From contig DGPO01000075.1 in assembly GCA_002390485.1 (NCBI GenBank), positions 990-10,645 of the forward strand: a DNA stretch of 9,656 nucleotides. The letters run 5' to 3'. Below, piece by piece: positions 7,847-9,656 of this stretch; positions within the stretch are counted from its first letter, which is position 1; each line of letters starts with the position of its first letter. A program made the position numbers and the translations under genes. A model generated the notes under the pieces. That model was not told the DNA's origin. It did no database searches and worked only from the letters and a program-made list of their open reading frames with translations. The stretch comes from Halieaceae bacterium UBA4438. GTDB lineage: Bacteria; Pseudomonadota; Gammaproteobacteria; Pseudomonadales; Halieaceae.

Positions 7847-7887
7847 GCATACGGTCCCGCCGCTCTGATGACAGCGACCGTTAATGC
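7847..7887. repeat. Imperfect inverted repeat / hairpin
   Basis: GCATACGGTC (7847-7856) pairs with GACCGT-TA-ATGC (7876-7887), giving ten pairs interrupted by a 2-base TA bulge. GCT/AGC (7862-7864, 7873-7875) can extend it inward across a 5-base bulge, leaving an 8-base loop. No T run follows on either strand, so a terminator is unlikely. Confidence 0.45.
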
Positions 7888-7892
7888 AACTT

Positions 7893-7914
7893 GTGGGGGT
7901 TTCGTGGGGGTTTC
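7893..7914. repeat. Perfect tandem duplication of an 11-base G-rich unit
   Basis: GTGGGGGTTTC occurs twice head to tail (7893-7903, 7904-7914) and is followed by GTG, the first three bases of a third copy. It lies between the 7847-7887 hairpin and the nitroreductase gene. It may be a protein-binding site, a recombination scar or slippage; the sequence does not decide. Confidence 0.8.
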
Positions 7915-8091
7915 GTGCGCGATGCGTATAGAGCAAACCCAACTGTCACTCGGTAAGCGTCAAAAATCTGCAACGGACCTCGCGCAAGTACAGGTCTAAA
8001 TGAGGCTAAGTAGTGACTCAGCGCCATAAAAATATCAATAGACCTTTCGTTCGTCCCCAGCTTGCTCTAGCGTGTGTGCCTGAATTTTACT

Positions 8092-8097
8092 GAGGAG
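8092..8097 (+). promoter_or_regulatory. Ribosome binding site deciding the GTG start of the nitroreductase gene
   Basis: GAGGAG lies 7 bases before the GTG at 8105. An in-frame TGA at 8081-8083 rules out any start further upstream. Confidence 0.8.
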
Positions 8098-8104
8098 AGC
8101 GCAG

Positions 8105-8782
8105 GTGCAATTTGATGACGTAGTAATGGGACGCCGCAGTGTTCGAGGTTATAAAAATGAGCCCGTCTCAAAGGCCTTGATTCAAGAAGTATTGGCCTTA
8201 GCCATGCGTTCACCGTCATCCATGAATACACAGCCGTGGAACTTCACCGTGGTGTCGGGAGAACCCTTAGACCGCATCCGCGCGGGCAATACCGAGCGAA
8301 ACCTTGCAGGCGTCCCGCACTCACGGGAGTTTCGGATCGGTACGGCCTTCGCTGGGCAACACAGGGACCGTCAGGTAGGCGTGGCTAAACAGTTATTTGC
8401 AGCCATGGATATTGCACGTGAGGACACTGAGAAACGGCAGGATTGGGTACTGCGCGGATTTAGGCAGTTTGATGCGCCTGTGTGCGTCATCATCACCTAC
8501 GATGCCGTACTTGCAGACAGCGACGATACGGCGTTTGACTGTGGCGCGGTCACGACGGCGCTGGTCAATGCCGCATGGTCCAGAGGACTGGGTGCCGTGA
8601 TTAATAGTCAAGGGATCATGCAGTCCCCGGTGGTACGCGAGCACGCCAAGATTGCTGACGATCAGGTCATTATGAAGGCCGTAGCCCTGGGCTGGCCGGA
8701 CGACACATTTCCCGCTAATGCTGTTATTTCACACCGTAAAAGTGTCGAAGAAGCCGCCACCTTTTTGGGGTTTAGTGATTAA
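8105..8782 (+). CDS. Nitroreductase-family flavoprotein (FMN-dependent oxidoreductase)
   Basis: This is a 225-residue cytoplasmic protein of normal length for the nitroreductase family, whose members use FMN and NAD(P)H to reduce nitroaromatics, quinones, enones or flavins. Visible family features are the N-terminal phosphate-contact motif RRSVRGY (10-16), the FMN-contact block SPSSMNTQPW (36-45), the helix with FDCGAVTTALVNAAWSRGLGAV (about 144-165) and the near-terminal ALGWPDD (194-200). The physiological substrate cannot be told from the sequence. The GTG start is supported by GAGGAG 7 bases upstream and an in-frame stop just before it. The gene stands alone: it is divergent from the propeller gene and convergent with the CPBP gene, so neighbours give no clue. 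It has no frameshift or internal stop and no sign of being a selenoprotein. Confidence 0.92.
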   Translation: MQFDDVVMGRRSVRGYKNEPVSKALIQEVLALAMRSPSSMNTQPWNFTVVSGEPLDRIRAGNTERNLAGVPHSREFRIGTAFAGQHRDRQVGVAKQLFAAMDIAREDTEKRQDWVLRGFRQFDAPVCVIITYDAVLADSDDTAFDCGAVTTALVNAAWSRGLGAVINSQGIMQSPVVREHAKIADDQVIMKAVALGWPDDTFPANAVISHRKSVEEAATFLGFSD

Positions 8783-8956
8783 GCTCAACACAGCGACCGG
8801 CGCCTCGACCGAGGTACCGCGTCGCTCGTGCCTAACGGCCGTCAGAAGCGAACCCAGCATTGATGCTCGACGACTAAAAGACCGGCATCGCGGGGCTCGT
8901 AATTGGTGTTCTTAGCTACTGGCATGATCAATCTTGGCGCTTACGCCGATGACGTT
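8783..8956. other. Convergent intergenic gap; only a short hairpin seen
   Basis: This 174-base stretch lies between two converging genes. The only structure I see is CCTC-GACC-GAGG (8803-8814), optionally extended by CGG/CCG (8798-8800, 8817-8819) across an internal loop. It has no T tract, so it is at best a weak terminator. No coding potential is evident. Confidence 0.4.
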
Positions 8957-9607
8957 TTAGTCTTGCGGTAATGGTGCTGATTTTTCTTTGAGTTGCTTCA
9001 ATCCCGGTGGGAACGGCGTATTCAGAAACGTGCCGACCCAGTGGAGCCATATGACCACCAGTAAGTCACCGTGGGTCATTACCCGACTCAGCCCCAGCCC
9101 CCCTAGAAAGGCGAAAATGACCCAGATTAAACGCCAGCGAAGGGTAAAGAAGTGAATCGCGGCAAAGATTACATTGCTAATCACCACTGCATAAAGGGGC
9201 GCTAGGTAGCCCTTGAGTAAATTCGGCAACGCGAGACGAAAGATCCATTCTTCGGCGACGGAAATAAATAATAAATACCCAATCCACGTCAGTTGCTTAC
9301 GGTTCACAACCTTGTCCGACAACTGCGAGTAAGCGATTAAAAATGCCAATAAGGTCAGGAAGGCCAGCGCATAGTAATGTGGCGAAGCTAAAAAGCCGGC
9401 CACGCTCGGCGACAAGGCGACCAAGGCATTGGGAAAGAGAACGCAAAGTGCGGCCAGAGCCAACATTAATAAGCCATGGCGCAGGAAGACCTGCGTAAAA
9501 CTCGTGATTTTTGCGCCATCCGCCGCATCGCGCTGGAGACGGCCTTGCGACTCCGGGAATACGCCCTCTGAGTCATTTTTTGGACTTAGGTGTGTGTTTT
9601 CAAGCAT
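8957..9607 (-). CDS. CPBP-family intramembrane protein (CAAX protease / bacteriocin-processing type)
   Basis: This 216-residue integral membrane protein carries the hallmark motifs of the CPBP (Abi/Rce1-like) intramembrane protease family: EEWIFR (119-124, fitting EExxxR), FAAIH (148-152, fitting FxxxH) and a later HWVGTFLN (189-196). About six hydrophobic segments are visible (roughly 45-63, 78-95, 107-124, 136-155, 158-178, 183-198). A polar tail of some 40 residues precedes the first. The conserved Glu and His residues suggest an active metal-independent protease. The substrate is unknown; bacterial relatives have been tied to bacteriocin self-immunity, peptide processing or no known role. 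The ATG at 9605-9607 is the first possible in this frame (an in-frame TAA lies 9 bases upstream) but has no evident Shine-Dalgarno. It is convergent with the nitroreductase gene. Confidence 0.88.
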   Translation of the reverse strand: MLENTHLSPKNDSEGVFPESQGRLQRDAADGAKITSFTQVFLRHGLLMLALAALCVLFPNALVALSPSVAGFLASPHYYALAFLTLLAFLIAYSQLSDKVVNRKQLTWIGYLLFISVAEEWIFRLALPNLLKGYLAPLYAVVISNVIFAAIHFFTLRWRLIWVIFAFLGGLGLSRVMTHGDLLVVIWLHWVGTFLNTPFPPGLKQLKEKSAPLPQD

Positions 9608-9644
9608 GAGCCGAGGTTAAACGATTCTTTAGACGAGCGGGCAG

Positions 9645-9650
9645 ATAATA
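9645..9650 (-). promoter_or_regulatory. Possible -10 element for the CPBP gene
   Basis: On the minus strand TATTAT matches five of six bases of the -10 consensus and lies 37 bases upstream of the ATG. The matching -35 would fall beyond the right edge of the window, so it cannot be tested here. Confidence 0.3.
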
Positions 9651-9656
9651 GGCCCA

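Larger units (their letters stand above)
7726..8104. other. Divergent intergenic region with several small repeats; no gene seen
   Basis: These 379 bases separate the divergent propeller and nitroreductase genes and should hold both promoters, though I find no strong -35/-10 pair on either strand. Visible structure is an AATGAGA/TCTCATT inverted repeat (7768-7774, 7784-7790), two TGTGCCC direct repeats 11 bases apart (7794-7800, 7805-7811), an imperfect hairpin (7847-7887) and a perfect 11-base tandem duplication (7893-7914). The segment around 8023-8040 is AT-rich and could be promoter DNA for the rightward gene. No open frame with a plausible start and ribosome site is present. Confidence 0.6.

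Noticed and set aside
7929..8069. TAGAGCAA (7929-7936) and TTGCTCTA (8062-8069) as a long-range inverted repeat
   Set aside because: Eight-base arms 125 bases apart are expected by chance, and nothing else supports a functional pairing.
8105..8782. Nitroreductase gene as a possible selenoprotein client of the nearby Sec cassette
   Set aside because: The frame is complete with a normal family length and no internal TGA. It ends with TAA, and family motifs run from start to finish.

Overview
The window looks like chromosomal DNA of a free-living gammaproteobacterium, quite possibly marine. I base this on mid-range GC content (estimated by eye, not counted), a SelA/SelB pair closely resembling the E. 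coli proteins, and a secreted Asp-box propeller protein of a type common in marine Gammaproteobacteria and Bacteroidetes. The taxonomic call is inference. I see no integrase, transposase, phage gene or CRISPR array.

Layout, left to right. Positions 1-882 (+) hold the C-terminal part of a sodium:solute symporter that begins outside the window. After a 72-base gap with a weak promoter candidate comes a compact selenocysteine cassette, all on +: selA (955-2355), selB (2352-4265, starting inside the selA stop region) and the selenocysteine tRNA gene selC (4273-4366), only 7 bases after the selB stop. A short intergenic stretch with a GC-rich hairpin separates selC from a convergent gene (4462-7725, -) for a large exported protein with eleven Asp-box (BNR) repeats. 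A 379-base divergent region (7726-8104) contains several small repeats and hairpins. It is followed by an FMN-dependent nitroreductase-family gene (8105-8782, +) and a convergent CPBP-family membrane protein (8957-9607, -).

How the genes work together. SelA converts Ser-tRNA(Sec) to Sec-tRNA(Sec), SelC is that tRNA, and SelB delivers it to the ribosome at UGA codons followed by a SECIS element. The three are therefore one functional unit and probably one transcript. The fourth component, selD (selenophosphate synthetase), is not in the window, and I recognised no selenoprotein gene. The flanking symporter, propeller protein, nitroreductase and CPBP protein have no evident functional link to selenocysteine.

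The point most worth a second look is the tRNA(Sec) itself. Its acceptor plus T-arm strand has only 12 nucleotides between T-loop and discriminator, where the E. coli tRNA has 13. This gives a 7+5 rather than the usual bacterial 8+5 branch. Otherwise the window is fairly ordinary; the next most curious part is the repeat-rich divergent region at 7726-8104.
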